This document shows positions 47,112 to 57,130 of a stretch of DNA of 64,000 bases, in pieces (position 1 is the stretch's first letter; every line of letters begins with the position of its first letter). The translations under genes and the position numbers were made by a program. The notes beneath the pieces are model-generated. The model ran no database searches, was not told the origin of the DNA, and saw only the letters and a program-made list of their open reading frames with translations. Origin of the DNA: Microtetraspora sp. NBRC 13810. Lineage in GTDB: Bacteria; Actinomycetota; Actinomycetes; Streptosporangiales; Streptosporangiaceae. Location: assembly GCF_030268685.1 (NCBI RefSeq), contig NZ_BSRQ01000020.1, forward strand, positions 1 to 64,000, read 5' to 3'.

Positions 47112-50018
47112 GTGGAGTTCCAGGTGCTCGGCGCCGTCGGGGTGCGTGATGACGGGCATTCCGTGTCGTTCTCCTCCCGGCGCCAGGAGCAGTTGCTGGC
47201 GCTGCTCATCTGCCGGGCGGGGCGGGCGGTCACGGCGGAGACGCTGATCGACGAGCTGTGGCGGGAGCGGGCGGGGCCGGCCGCCGGGAAGAACCTGCAG
47301 GTGCTCGTGCACCGCCTGCGCAAGACGCTGGGAGATCCCGGCCGGATCCGCCTCGACCGCTCCGGCTACATGCTGTGCGCGCGGACGCCCGAGGTGGACG
47401 CCTGGTACTTCGCCGACCTGGCCGAGCAGGGCCGGGCCGCGCTGCTGCGCGACGACGCCCACACCGCGGCCACCCTGCTGGGCAGGGCGCTCGCGCTGTG
47501 GCACGGCCCGCCCTTCGCGGGCCTGACCGAGGTCGCCGCGCTCGCGGAGTCCGCGGCACACCTGGAGCAGGAACGGCGGCGCGCGCTGACCGCGCGGATC
47601 GACGCGGACCTCGCGCTCGGCCTGCACGCGCGGATCGTGCCCGACCTCGTCACGCTTCTCGCCGAGGACCCGCTCGACGAGGCGACCGCCGCGCGCCTCA
47701 TGAAGGCGCTCTACCGCTCCGGCCAGCGCAGGGAGGCGGTCGAGGTCTACCGGCGCACCAGGGCCGCCCTGGTCGACGAGCTCGGAGTGGAACCCGGACC
47801 GCAGCTTCGCGGGCTCGAACAGGCCATGCTGCGGGGCGACTCCGACGGCGGCCCGCCGCGCCGGGACGCCGAGACGCCGTGCCTGCTGCCGCCGGCCGTG
47901 CACGACCTGACCGGACGGGACGAGGAACTGCGCCGGCTGACCGGGGCCACGCGCGAGGTCCGCACGGGCACGCCGGTGCTCTGCGTCGTCTCCGGCATGC
48001 CGGGCGTGGGGAAGACCGCGCTGGCCGTACGGGCCGCCCACGACCGGCGCGCCGACTTCCCCGACGGGCAGCTCTACATCAACCTGCGCGGCGCCGGGCC
48101 GGCGCCGGTCGAGCCGCACGACGCGCTCGCCAGGTTCCTGCGCGCGCTGGGCGTGAGCGGGACGGCGATCCCGGAGACCGTGGACGAGCGCGCCGAGGTC
48201 TACCGGGCCAGGATGTCCGGGCGGCGCGTCCTGGTCGTGCTGGACGACGCCGCCGGCGAAGGTCAGGTGGAACCGCTGATCCCGGCCGGGGCCGGCTGTG
48301 CCATCGTGATCACCAGCCGGGCTCCGCTGACCGCGCTGCCCGCCGCCTTCCGGCTTCCGCTCGGCGTCCTCGGCGAGGACGACGCCATCAGCCTGCTGAG
48401 CGCCGTCACCGGCCGGCCCCTGCTGAACACGGACGGCACCGTGCACCGGCTCGCCGCGCTCTGCGGGCGGCTGCCGCTGGCCCTGCGCATCGCCGGAGCC
48501 CGGCTCGCCGCCCGCCCGCACTGGTCCGCCGACCGGCTGGTGGAACGGCTCGCCATCGAACACCGCAGGCTCGACGAGCTCACCCACGGCCCGCTGTCGG
48601 TGCGGGCGAGCCTGGCCCTGGGCTATTCCGGCCTCGGCGAGCCGGGCCGTACGCTGCTGCGCCGGCTCGGGCTGCTGGAAACCCCGATCTTCGCCGGGTG
48701 GACGGCCGCCGCCCTGCTCGGCACGGGCGCGGGGGACGCCGAGGACGCGCTCGAAGGACTGCTCGACGCGCAGCTCGTGGAGTACGCGGGCACGGACGGG
48801 ATCGGCGAGGCGCGCTTCCGCCTGCACGACCTGGTCCGCCTGCACGCCAAGGAACGGCTGGCCGAGGACGAGCCGCCCGGCGAGGCGGACGCCGCGGTGA
48901 TCCGGCTGATCGGCTGCTACCTCGCGCTGGCCGAGGACGCCCACCGCCGCCAGTACGGCGGGGACTACACCGTGCTGCACGGCCACGCCCCCCGCTGGGA
49001 CCCGGACGAGGCGACCCGCGCCCGGCTGCTCGCCGAACCGGCGGCCTGGCTGCGCAGCGAACGGCTCGGCCTGATCGCGGCCGTCGACCAGGCGGCCCGG
49101 CTGAACCTCAGCGAGACCTGCTGGGACCTGGCGCTGACGGCGGTCACCCTCTTCGAGGCGCAGGGCCACTTCGACGACTGGGAACGCACGTCGCAGACCG
49201 CCCTCGCCGTGGCGATGCACGCGGGCGACGCCCGGGGCGAGGCCGCGATGCGTTACTCCCTCGGCTCGCTCGACGTCTTCCGCCAGCGGTACACCGCCGC
49301 CCAGCCGCACTTCGACACCGCGCTCAGGCTCTTCGAACTGGTCGGCGACCGGCACGGGCAGGCGCTGACCCTGCGCAACGCCGCCCTGATCCACCGGATG
49401 TGCGGCCGGGCGGAGGCGGCACTCCGCCAGTACGAGCGGGCGCTCACGATGCTGCGGGAGGCGGGCGACCGGCACGCCGAGGCGCACGTCCAGGGCAGCA
49501 TCGCGCAGATCCACATCGAGCACGGACGCGCGGCCACCGCGGCGTCCCTGCTCGACCGGGCCCTGGCCGCCTACCGGTCCCTGGGCGACCAGCGCGGCGC
49601 CGCGCAGATACTCAACCGGATGGGGGCGATGCACCTGAGCGAGGGCCGCCCGGCCGAGGCCGAGGCCGCCTACCGGGAGGTGACGGCGGCGGCACGGGCC
49701 GGCGGTGACCTCATCGGCGAGGCGCACGGCCTGCTGGGCAGCGGCGAGGCCCGGCTGATGGCCGCCGACCACGACGGAGCCGGCCGCCTGCTCGCCTCCG
49801 CGCTCGCCCTGGCCACCGAAGTGGGCGAGCCTTACGTGGCCGCGAGGACCCGGCTGGCGGCCGGGACGCTCGCCGCCGGCCAGGGCGACGAGGAACGCGC
49901 CCGTGAACTGCTGAGCGCCGCCGCGGGCGACTTCGCCGAACTCGGCATGCCGGTCTGGCGAAGCCGCGCCGCCGCGGCGCTGCGCGCTCTGGGCGAGGTT
50001 CAGGCGTTCCCGCACTGA
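47112..50018 (+). CDS. SARP-type regulator: OmpR-like HTH, BTAD, NB-ARC ATPase and TPR domains
   Basis: A 968-residue AfsR-like activator. Residues about 1-90 are the winged helix (VEFQVLGAVGVRDDGHSVSF, then LIDELWRERAGPAAGKNLQV). About 96-240 is the BTAD (WYFADLAEQGRAALLRDDAH to EPGPQLRGLEQAML). About 265-560 is an NB-ARC ATPase with P-loop GMPGVGKTALAV near 294, LVVLDDA, and the GLPL-like GRLPLALRIAG. From about 640 on there are TPR repeats (GDRHGQALTLRNAALIHRM and others). The GTG start follows an AT-rich promoter region. SARPs activate antibiotic clusters. The LamG-RHS operon converges on it; no biosynthetic cluster is adjacent, so its target is unknown. Confidence 0.93.
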   Translation: MEFQVLGAVGVRDDGHSVSFSSRRQEQLLALLICRAGRAVTAETLIDELWRERAGPAAGKNLQVLVHRLRKTLGDPGRIRLDRSGYMLCARTPEVDAWYFADLAEQGRAALLRDDAHTAATLLGRALALWHGPPFAGLTEVAALAESAAHLEQERRRALTARIDADLALGLHARIVPDLVTLLAEDPLDEATAARLMKALYRSGQRREAVEVYRRTRAALVDELGVEPGPQLRGLEQAMLRGDSDGGPPRRDAETPCLLPPAVHDLTGRDEELRRLTGATREVRTGTPVLCVVSGMPGVGKTALAVRAAHDRRADFPDGQLYINLRGAGPAPVEPHDALARFLRALGVSGTAIPETVDERAEVYRARMSGRRVLVVLDDAAGEGQVEPLIPAGAGCAIVITSRAPLTALPAAFRLPLGVLGEDDAISLLSAVTGRPLLNTDGTVHRLAALCGRLPLALRIAGARLAARPHWSADRLVERLAIEHRRLDELTHGPLSVRASLALGYSGLGEPGRTLLRRLGLLETPIFAGWTAAALLGTGAGDAEDALEGLLDAQLVEYAGTDGIGEARFRLHDLVRLHAKERLAEDEPPGEADAAVIRLIGCYLALAEDAHRRQYGGDYTVLHGHAPRWDPDEATRARLLAEPAAWLRSERLGLIAAVDQAARLNLSETCWDLALTAVTLFEAQGHFDDWERTSQTALAVAMHAGDARGEAAMRYSLGSLDVFRQRYTAAQPHFDTALRLFELVGDRHGQALTLRNAALIHRMCGRAEAALRQYERALTMLREAGDRHAEAHVQGSIAQIHIEHGRAATAASLLDRALAAYRSLGDQRGAAQILNRMGAMHLSEGRPAEAEAAYREVTAAARAGGDLIGEAHGLLGSGEARLMAADHDGAGRLLASALALATEVGEPYVAARTRLAAGTLAAGQGDEERARELLSAAAGDFAELGMPVWRSRAAAALRALGEVQAFPH

Positions 50019-50028
50019 AGCCGCCCGG

Positions 50029-50277
50029 TCACAGGATGCGCGCGTCCAGCAGGTCCGGCGGGCGCGTCCAGTGACTGTCGCTGCATCCCGGACCGTCGTC
50101 CTCGTCGCCGCCGTCACCGCCGCCGTCGTCGTCACCGTCGTGGAAGAGCTCCACGGGGCACTCGCGGTCCGGCGGGTCGGACGGGGGCGGCGGAGGGGCG
50201 GCGAACGCCGCCGCTCCCATGGCGAGCGCCGCCAGCAGGAGTGCCGCCAGCCGGGCACGGGGCCGGGGGGTTTCCAT
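50029..50277 (-). CDS. small secreted acidic protein, immunity candidate
   Basis: An 82-residue product with a clear signal peptide (METPRPRARLAALLLAALAM, cleavage near AFA-AP), a Pro-rich stretch, then a very acidic Asp/Gly run (HDGDDDGGGDGGDEDDGPG) with two Cys. GGAGG lies 9 bases before the ATG. It is the first gene downstream of the RHS-HINT gene on the same strand, 88 bases from its stop, where immunity genes normally sit. Acidic inhibitors of nucleic-acid-targeting toxins exist, but this role is only a hypothesis. It may equally be a calcium-binding or structural peptide. Confidence 0.6.
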   Translation of the reverse strand: METPRPRARLAALLLAALAMGAAAFAAPPPPPSDPPDRECPVELFHDGDDDGGGDGGDEDDGPGCSDSHWTRPPDLLDARIL

Positions 50278-50365
50278 GTGTTTCAACCTCCGATTACTTG
50301 AATAATGTCCGCGATCATGTCGATGATCTCGTTTCCTGCCTGTCGTCATCGGCGACCACCCGAGG

Positions 50366-53300
50366 TCAACTCCCGAGAGCTCTGATCGCGGCTTCTATGA
50401 GACCCAGCCCGTCATCCGCCCTCTCGCCCCATCCATTGATCGACTGATTGGGGTTCTGCCCACCGGAGTTCGGCAAGCGAACTCGAATCCAGACATAGAT
50501 TTTCGTGCTGAGCGGTACTTTCGACTTCGGCTGGAGGATGGCCAACTCCGGGGCCACCGGCTCGATTTGCGGGGCCAACTGCCCAGGTGAGATGGGCGGA
50601 CCCGCGGACGTGGCTCCTCGCTGTGTTCTGGCTCGTTCGACGTTGTAGCGCTGGTTGTTACGGCTGACGTTGTCGCGGTGCGTCGGGCCGCAGGGGCCGA
50701 CGGTCGCGTTGTGCACCAGGACGTCGGTGCCGCCCGCGGTGACGTAGTACGTGTGCACGCCGTCGACCGTCAGGTTGTGCACGCGCCGTTCGGTGTGCCA
50801 CTCGCGCAGGGCGACGATCGGGAGGGTCCCGCCCTCCGGGGTGAGCACCGTGTCGCCGGTCTCCAGGTGGGCGGCGTCGACCCAGCGGCCCCGCGAGTCC
50901 ACCCAGAACGGATGGCCGCCGGTGGCGACCAGCCGGCCGGTGGCCTCGCCGCGCGGGCCGTCGGTGTCCACGGTGACCTCGACCAGGTGCTTGTCACCCT
51001 CGCCCACGATGGTGGCGGTGACCGTCCTGGTGCCCGTCTCGCCGCTCTCCGGGTCGGTGGCGATCACCTCGTCGCCCGGCCGTACCTCCTCGATCGGGGC
51101 GCGTGAACCGTCCGCCATCAGCACGGGGGTGCCGGGTACGAAGCTGTTGGGGCAGGACGGGCCGCGGGTGCGGACCTGGGGCAGCTTCACACCGTCGGGC
51201 GCCAGCCGTTTCAGGCCGTCGCCCACCCCGCCGCCGGCCGGACCGGCGCCGGGGCGTTTCGCGGCGTTCGCCGCCTCCTGGGCCTTCTTCCACTTGGCCA
51301 GGTCCTCCTGGTACTTCGCGGCGGCGGTCGCGGCCTCCTGCGCGTCGTCCAAGACGCGGCGGGCCCACTTCAACCGGTCGAGCCAGGCGAGGACGGCTCT
51401 CGCCGCCTTGTGCGCGGCCTTGATCGCCTTGCCGACCTTGAACCACGGGATCACACCGCCGAGGGCCATCGCGCAGGCGCCGATGTTGCCCTGGAGGCAG
51501 TCGCGGACGTCGTTGTAGCCGATGATCTCCTTGATGATCTCGCCGCCGGCCTCGATGGCGACGTCCGTCCAGGACTTCCTGATCGTCTCCTTGGCCTTGT
51601 CCTGGTCGCCCTTGCTCGAGCCGCCGGACGGCGGCGGCGGGGGAGCGGAGCCGCTGCCGCCACCGCCGGGGGGCGGTCCGCCGCCGGGCGGCCCGTCCTC
51701 GCATTGACCGGGGTACTGGCCGCACAGGTCCGCCATTCCGGACGGGTCGGCGTAGGTGACCGGGCTGTTGTCGCTGTAGGCGTAGCCGTTCAGGTTCTGC
51801 GGGTCGCCCGGTTCCAGGATCGGGTCCACCGAGACGAAGCGGCCGATGGATGGGTCGTACTCGCGGGCTCCGATGTGGGTGAGCCCGGTCGGGTCGCCCA
51901 CGCCGCCGATGAAGCCGCGTTCGGACGGCCACGAACCGGGCGGGGCGCCGCGCGGGTTGCCGAACGGGTCGAACTGCCGCCGGGTGACCGAGAGGGTGGC
52001 CGCGTCGATCGCCAGTTGACCGGTGCCGTTGTGGTCGGGCACCACCCAGGTGAGTTCCTGCTCCCCGGTCCGCACCGCGACCGGCTCGCCGCCGTGCGCG
52101 TAGTACCTGGTCGCGGTGGCGGCCGTGGCGTTCCTGGCCAGCCGCACCTCCATGCCGGCGACGTAGAGCGTGGTGCCGGCCGGGTCGCGCCGGATCAGCC
52201 GGTTGCCGTCGGCGTCGTAGAGGTAGGAGGTGGTGCCGCTCGCCTCGGTGACCTTGGCGAGCCGGCCCTCCGCGTCCCACTCCATCCGCTGCTCGGCGGA
52301 GCCGAGCTTGCGCATGGTCATGTTGCCCGTCGCGTCGTAGGAGTAGGCGTCCAGCCGGCCGCCGCCGGGTCCGGTGGTGGTCACCTGCTGGAGCGCGTGC
52401 GGGCGGGCCTGCCCGGCCGCCGGGTAGGCGTACGTGCTGGTGGTGTCGCCGCCCGCGGCGTGCCGGGTCTCGGTGAGCCGGCCGCCGGTCCTGTCGTAGG
52501 TGTAGGAGTGCCAGTACGGCGCCGCCCCGCCGACCACGGCCGCGCTGGGCGGCGACGCGCAGTCGTCGGTGGCGGTCCACGCGTCGCTGAGCCTGCGCAG
52601 GTAGTCGTAGCCGAAGCACTGCACGTCGGAGGGCGCGTTCGCGGCCGGCGGCGTGTCCGCGATCCGGGTGATGTTCCCGGCGGGGTCGTAGGAGTAGGCG
52701 ATGTCGGCCTGCCGTACCCTGTCGGCCGTCTGCCGGTCGGTGATGCGCCGCAGGACCCGGCGGGTGCCCTCCTCGTAGGTGTAGTCGTGCAGCACCATCG
52801 AGCCCTCGGCGCCCCAGCGCACCTGCAGCGGCTCGCCGCGCTTGCTGTAGAGCGTGTCGTTGACGTAGGTGGACAGGCTGGACCGGGTCTGCAGCGGCAG
52901 GCCGAGCTCGGTGTAGGTGGTGCGGACGGTCTCCGCGGGCAGGTCGCCCGCCGCCGGGTACTTCACCGAGCGGACCGTGCCGTCCAGGTTGTAGCTCGGC
53001 TGCACCGTGTACGTCCCGGCGAGCACGCCCTCGGCGGCCGGGATCTCGTGCGTCATCGACGTGGGCCGGTACTGCGTGTCGTAGGCGTCGACCCTGGCGG
53101 TGTAGGACTGGCCGCCCCCGTGCCGGATCGCCGCCACCGGCAGGCCCTTCACCGAGGTGCCGTCGGCCAGCGTGTCGTACGTCCACTCCGTGATCTTGGG
53201 GCCGGTGGCCGAGCCTTCGCGCACGCCGGTCCGCCGGTCCAGCGCGTCGTAGGCGAAGGCGAGCGTGCGCCCGCGGGCGTCGGTGCTGGAGGTCGTCCGG

Positions 53301-56300
53301 CCGAGGACGTCGTAGGTGTAGGTCGTCGGCCCCCGGTCCGGGTCCTCCTCCTTCGTCACCCGGTTGCGCAGGTCGTAGTGGGTGCGCCAGACGTTGCCCG
53401 CCGGGTCGGTGACGCTCTCCTCCATGCCGTTCCTGCCGTAGGAGTACTTGGTGACGTCGTACTCCCCGGTGGGCGAGTCGCCCTTGTACTGCCGCAGTTC
53501 GACGGTGCGGCCGTCGGCGTCCAGGACGGCGGTCGTGGGCACCGCTCCGGCCGGCGGGTCGGTGTCCACCCGGTCCGGGAAGTGGCGGGTCGTGGTCCGC
53601 CACTTCTCCGTGCCCATCACCCGGAACGCCTCCGAGGTGGCACGGCCGAGCGCGTCGTAGCCGAACACGGTCTGCGCCGGCACCGCGCTGTCCGCCACGC
53701 CGAGGATCGACGTGGCCGGCGAATCCGGGTTGGCGTAGAGGTCGTTCTTCTTGGCGATCTGGCCCAGGGTGTTGTAGACGGTGTCGCTGAGCAGCCGCCC
53801 GCCGCCGTGCGCGGGGAGCTGCGTCTGGCGCAGCCGGAGCAGGCCGTCGTACAGCTCGTGGCCGGTGGTGTAGGAGCCGTCCTCGCGCAGCGTCCTGGTG
53901 GTGACGGCCACCGGACCGTCGGTGCGCACCTGGTAGGAGAATTCCCCGTTGGGACTCTGGCCGGTGGTGCGGCCCGGCAGCCAGACCTTCGACAGGCGTC
54001 CGATCGGGTCGTAGGCGAGTTCGGTACGGCGGCCGTTCGGATCCTCCTCGGCCGTGATCGCGCCCCACTCGGGTTGCAGCCAGGTCTTCGTGACGTGGCC
54101 GAGCGGGTTGGTGCTGGCCGTCTGGGTCACCGGGCCGCCGGTGGCGGGGGTGTAGGAGGTGCTGGACTTGCGGTCCTGCGCGTCCGTGCTCTCGGTCAGG
54201 CGCCCGTAGGCGTCGTAGGCGTTGCGGGCGATGGGGATGTAGACGGGCTGCCCGTCCGCGTAGGAGTCCAGCTCCTCGACCCTGGTCTGGTCGCCCTTGG
54301 CAGGCGCCTCGCCGTACTCGCCGCCGTCGTACAGAATGCGGGCGTCGCCGAGCACGTCGCCGGGCCGCTGGGGCGTCGTCGCGCAGGCCGTCGCGACGGT
54401 CTCGATGCGGCTCGGCAGGTGCAGGATCCACAGGGAGGTGTTGCGGGCGTAGGTGTACCTGGTGCACTTGTCGTCGGCCGGGGTGCCGACGTCCCCCCGG
54501 TCGTCGATCTGGGAGATCGCGCCGATCGAGTCGTAGGAGCGGTGCGTCTCGGTGCGGCGCCACCCGCCCGTGCTGAGCTTGGCCCGGCTGCGCACTTTCG
54601 CCGTGTCCAGCCGGTATGCCTGGTCCCCGCCGCCCTCGGCCGTCGGGCCCGACAGCCAGGCGTCGTTGATGGTGCCGGACTGCTCCGCGCCGCCGGGGCC
54701 TTCGAGGTAGCGGGTCTCGCGTTCGAAGCCCTGCAACCGCCAGTGGTCGTTGACCTTCGTCCCCTCCGAGTCGGTGACCTGGACGTTCCGCGTGCCGCCG
54801 GGCTGTTTGTCACCGTGCATCCCGCGGAAGAACAGGTGCTCGGTGGCCGTCCTGCGGTCGGTGTCCTCGCCCTTGGTCACCACGACCTTCTCGTAGCCGC
54901 GCCACTGGGACCAGGTGCGCCGCTCCGCCGGCACCAGCTCCTGGTCGTCGTAGGCCCAGGCCGGGGCGTCCAGGTAGGTGTAGTCGGTGCGCACGATGGG
55001 GGAGCCGCCGGTCAGGTCCGCCTCCAGCACCTGCACGGCGAGGTACTTGTGGAACCAGTCGAGGTAGGGGTCGCTCGCCCCTTCCGGCGCCCAGTACGTC
55101 GGGAAGCAGCGCTTGCCGTTGGCGTGCGCCTGGGGCGGTGAGCCGCGGGTGCACTCCGTCTTCGAGTAGTTGACGGTGAGCCGCCCGCCGGTCTCGTTGT
55201 TCACGCTGCGGATGCGCCACTTCATCATCGGGGCGATGCCCTCCAGGCCGTCCAGCCGGTTCGGCATCTCCACGCCGTCGAAGTCCACGGCCGGCATGCT
55301 CTGGGTGCCGCCCACGTGCCCGGTGTGCTGGATGCGCTCCAGCCACAGCGCGGCGCTCATGCCGTCGCCGGGCGCCGGGAAGGAGTGGGTCAGCGTCCAG
55401 GAGTCGACGTCCTTGAACGCGGTGCCGCTCAGCACCTGGCTGGTGACCTTGGCCAGCCGCTTGCGGGTGAAGAACGTGGGCGCGTAGTTCTCGCAGTCCT
55501 TCCCGGCGGCGCAGATCTGGTCCGCGGGCACGTCCGGCCAGTGCCGGGCGTTCGCCTCGGTCAGCTTGCTCGCGGCGCAGTCGAAGGCCGAGGTGGGCAG
55601 GCACCGCTCGGCGACGGTGAAGAGCACCCGCGCGGTCGGCTGGGAGGTGTACACCTGCCCGGCACGCTGGCCGTACTCCAGGCGCTCCAGGTAGCCGCCC
55701 GCCACGTACGGCGTCTCGTCGGCCATCTTGACGTTGCGCCCGTAGTAGTTGAGCTCCTGGGTGTAGAAGTAGCTCAGCGTGTTGCCGTGCGTGTCGACGA
55801 TGTGGTCCAGGTTCCACCGGTAGCCCTGCTGGCACCAGGAGGAGGCGTAGTCTGACGCGTGGCACGGTTCGCCGTCGTCGTCGCCGTACACCGGCATCGT
55901 CCACGCCGACTTCGTCTCCTCCTTGCCGGCGCTCCAGCCGGGCAGCCGGTTCAGGCCGAAGAAGTACTGCGTGCCCTCCGGTGTGGTGATCTTCCAGTGT
56001 TCTCCGTCGTTGTCGCCGTTGACGGCGCCGGTGACCTTCTCCACCCGCGAGCCGTCGTCGTGCTTGGTCCGCCACGCGCCGGTGGCCGAGTCGCGCACCA
56101 GCTCGGTGGACCGGCCGCCGAGCATCATGGTCGCGTTGTCGCCGCCCCAGCACTGCTCGCCGTTCTTGGGGTCCACCCCGTCGTCGTTGCACGACTTGTA
56201 CCGGCGTTCGACGAATCCGCCGGGGGTGAAGTCGAATCCCTCTCCGGCCCAGCTCGGCTGGTTGTTGGTGGAGGCGGTGCGCCCGTCCACACTGCCCGCC

Positions 56301-57106
56301 GAGTAGGTGAGCGCGAGCTGCGGGGTGGGGCCGCCCAGAGACGGCGGCGTGCGCAGCGGGTAGGACCAGGAGAAGTCGCCGGTCTGGGCGCTCACCTGCC
56401 ACTTGGCGCTCGGCGACAGCGTGCTCGCGGCGAAGGAGCCGGTGCTGCCGGACGGCGCCGCCGCGACCGCGTACAGGCCGCCGCCGGTGCCGGCCGGCGC
56501 GGCGGCCACCTCGGCGGTCAGGCGGCTCCGCCGCACGTCGTGCGCCGTCTTCAGCACCCGCGGCGGCGGGCAGTCCGCCTTCGCGGCGCCGGACAGGCCG
56601 CAGGGCGGCAGTTCGACCAGGCGCAGCCGGGCCGCCCAGTCTCCGCCGTAGGCGTGCCGGAAGCCGGAGTAGTCGAAGTCCAGGGTCACCGGCGCCGCTC
56701 CGGCGCCGCCGTCCGCCCTGGTCACCCGCAGCGGCACGACCGCGGAGTCGAAGGAGGGCCGGTCGAGCACCTCCACCCGCACCCGCGCGGGCCCGGCGCC
56801 GGTCGCGCTCTGCGCGGCCCGCACCGGCGTGCCGGGCACGGCGACGGCGGTGTCGCGCAGGGCGACGTCGGCGGCGCCCGGCCGGGGCCAGGTCACCTGC
56901 GGCGGTTCGCGCAGGGCCTGCGCCTCCGCCGGATCCGGCGGCGTCTCGGCCACCGGCACCGCCGCGCCCGCCACCATCCGGTCGCTCTGCGGTTCCGGCG
57001 GGTCCCAGCGGTCCGCGTAGGCGGTCGTCGCCGTGGCGGGCAGGGCGGACAGGAGCATGATCATCAATGTGGTGAACGCGATTCGGCGTCGTGCTGCGAA
57101 ACCCAT
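50366..57106 (-). CDS. secreted RHS-repeat polymorphic toxin with HINT domain
   Basis: A 2246-residue exported giant. A signal peptide occupies residues 1-30 (AFTTLMIMLLSALPATATTA). A secretory SpvB-like/N-terminal region follows, then many YD/RHS repeats (YDPIGRLSKV, YDALGRATSE, YDVLGRTTSS, YDALDRRTGV, YDATGNMTMR). The RHS core closes at IGAREYDPSIGRFVSVDPIL. After a Pro/Gly linker and helical segment there is a pretoxin HINT domain (about residues 1985-2133; NSFVPGTPVLMADGSRAPIE, GGHPFWVDSRG, TYYVTAGGTDVLVHN). The last 113 residues form an unrecognised C-terminal domain, the probable toxin. The LamG gene lies 24 bases upstream. Confidence 0.9.
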   Translation of the reverse strand: MGFAARRRIAFTTLMIMLLSALPATATTAYADRWDPPEPQSDRMVAGAAVPVAETPPDPAEAQALREPPQVTWPRPGAADVALRDTAVAVPGTPVRAAQSATGAGPARVRVEVLDRPSFDSAVVPLRVTRADGGAGAAPVTLDFDYSGFRHAYGGDWAARLRLVELPPCGLSGAAKADCPPPRVLKTAHDVRRSRLTAEVAAAPAGTGGGLYAVAAAPSGSTGSFAASTLSPSAKWQVSAQTGDFSWSYPLRTPPSLGGPTPQLALTYSAGSVDGRTASTNNQPSWAGEGFDFTPGGFVERRYKSCNDDGVDPKNGEQCWGGDNATMMLGGRSTELVRDSATGAWRTKHDDGSRVEKVTGAVNGDNDGEHWKITTPEGTQYFFGLNRLPGWSAGKEETKSAWTMPVYGDDDGEPCHASDYASSWCQQGYRWNLDHIVDTHGNTLSYFYTQELNYYGRNVKMADETPYVAGGYLERLEYGQRAGQVYTSQPTARVLFTVAERCLPTSAFDCAASKLTEANARHWPDVPADQICAAGKDCENYAPTFFTRKRLAKVTSQVLSGTAFKDVDSWTLTHSFPAPGDGMSAALWLERIQHTGHVGGTQSMPAVDFDGVEMPNRLDGLEGIAPMMKWRIRSVNNETGGRLTVNYSKTECTRGSPPQAHANGKRCFPTYWAPEGASDPYLDWFHKYLAVQVLEADLTGGSPIVRTDYTYLDAPAWAYDDQELVPAERRTWSQWRGYEKVVVTKGEDTDRRTATEHLFFRGMHGDKQPGGTRNVQVTDSEGTKVNDHWRLQGFERETRYLEGPGGAEQSGTINDAWLSGPTAEGGGDQAYRLDTAKVRSRAKLSTGGWRRTETHRSYDSIGAISQIDDRGDVGTPADDKCTRYTYARNTSLWILHLPSRIETVATACATTPQRPGDVLGDARILYDGGEYGEAPAKGDQTRVEELDSYADGQPVYIPIARNAYDAYGRLTESTDAQDRKSSTSYTPATGGPVTQTASTNPLGHVTKTWLQPEWGAITAEEDPNGRRTELAYDPIGRLSKVWLPGRTTGQSPNGEFSYQVRTDGPVAVTTRTLREDGSYTTGHELYDGLLRLRQTQLPAHGGGRLLSDTVYNTLGQIAKKNDLYANPDSPATSILGVADSAVPAQTVFGYDALGRATSEAFRVMGTEKWRTTTRHFPDRVDTDPPAGAVPTTAVLDADGRTVELRQYKGDSPTGEYDVTKYSYGRNGMEESVTDPAGNVWRTHYDLRNRVTKEEDPDRGPTTYTYDVLGRTTSSTDARGRTLAFAYDALDRRTGVREGSATGPKITEWTYDTLADGTSVKGLPVAAIRHGGGQSYTARVDAYDTQYRPTSMTHEIPAAEGVLAGTYTVQPSYNLDGTVRSVKYPAAGDLPAETVRTTYTELGLPLQTRSSLSTYVNDTLYSKRGEPLQVRWGAEGSMVLHDYTYEEGTRRVLRRITDRQTADRVRQADIAYSYDPAGNITRIADTPPAANAPSDVQCFGYDYLRRLSDAWTATDDCASPPSAAVVGGAAPYWHSYTYDRTGGRLTETRHAAGGDTTSTYAYPAAGQARPHALQQVTTTGPGGGRLDAYSYDATGNMTMRKLGSAEQRMEWDAEGRLAKVTEASGTTSYLYDADGNRLIRRDPAGTTLYVAGMEVRLARNATAATATRYYAHGGEPVAVRTGEQELTWVVPDHNGTGQLAIDAATLSVTRRQFDPFGNPRGAPPGSWPSERGFIGGVGDPTGLTHIGAREYDPSIGRFVSVDPILEPGDPQNLNGYAYSDNSPVTYADPSGMADLCGQYPGQCEDGPPGGGPPPGGGGSGSAPPPPPSGGSSKGDQDKAKETIRKSWTDVAIEAGGEIIKEIIGYNDVRDCLQGNIGACAMALGGVIPWFKVGKAIKAAHKAARAVLAWLDRLKWARRVLDDAQEAATAAAKYQEDLAKWKKAQEAANAAKRPGAGPAGGGVGDGLKRLAPDGVKLPQVRTRGPSCPNSFVPGTPVLMADGSRAPIEEVRPGDEVIATDPESGETGTRTVTATIVGEGDKHLVEVTVDTDGPRGEATGRLVATGGHPFWVDSRGRWVDAAHLETGDTVLTPEGGTLPIVALREWHTERRVHNLTVDGVHTYYVTAGGTDVLVHNATVGPCGPTHRDNVSRNNQRYNVERARTQRGATSAGPPISPGQLAPQIEPVAPELAILQPKSKVPLSTKIYVWIRVRLPNSGGQNPNQSINGWGERADDGLGLIEAAIRALGS

Positions 57107-57130
57107 GGCGACCCTCCGGGGGGCGGGATC

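Noticed and set aside
47052-50258. A 1000-codon minus-strand frame opposite the SARP gene
   Set aside because: Low-complexity Arg/Gln/Pro-rich text with no motif; the plus strand has BTAD, P-loop and TPR motifs.
51410-55141. A very long plus-strand open frame (over 1200 codons)
   Set aside because: It is antisense to the RHS gene, rich in Arg/Val/Gly low-complexity sequence and without domain motifs. High G+C creates such shadow frames.
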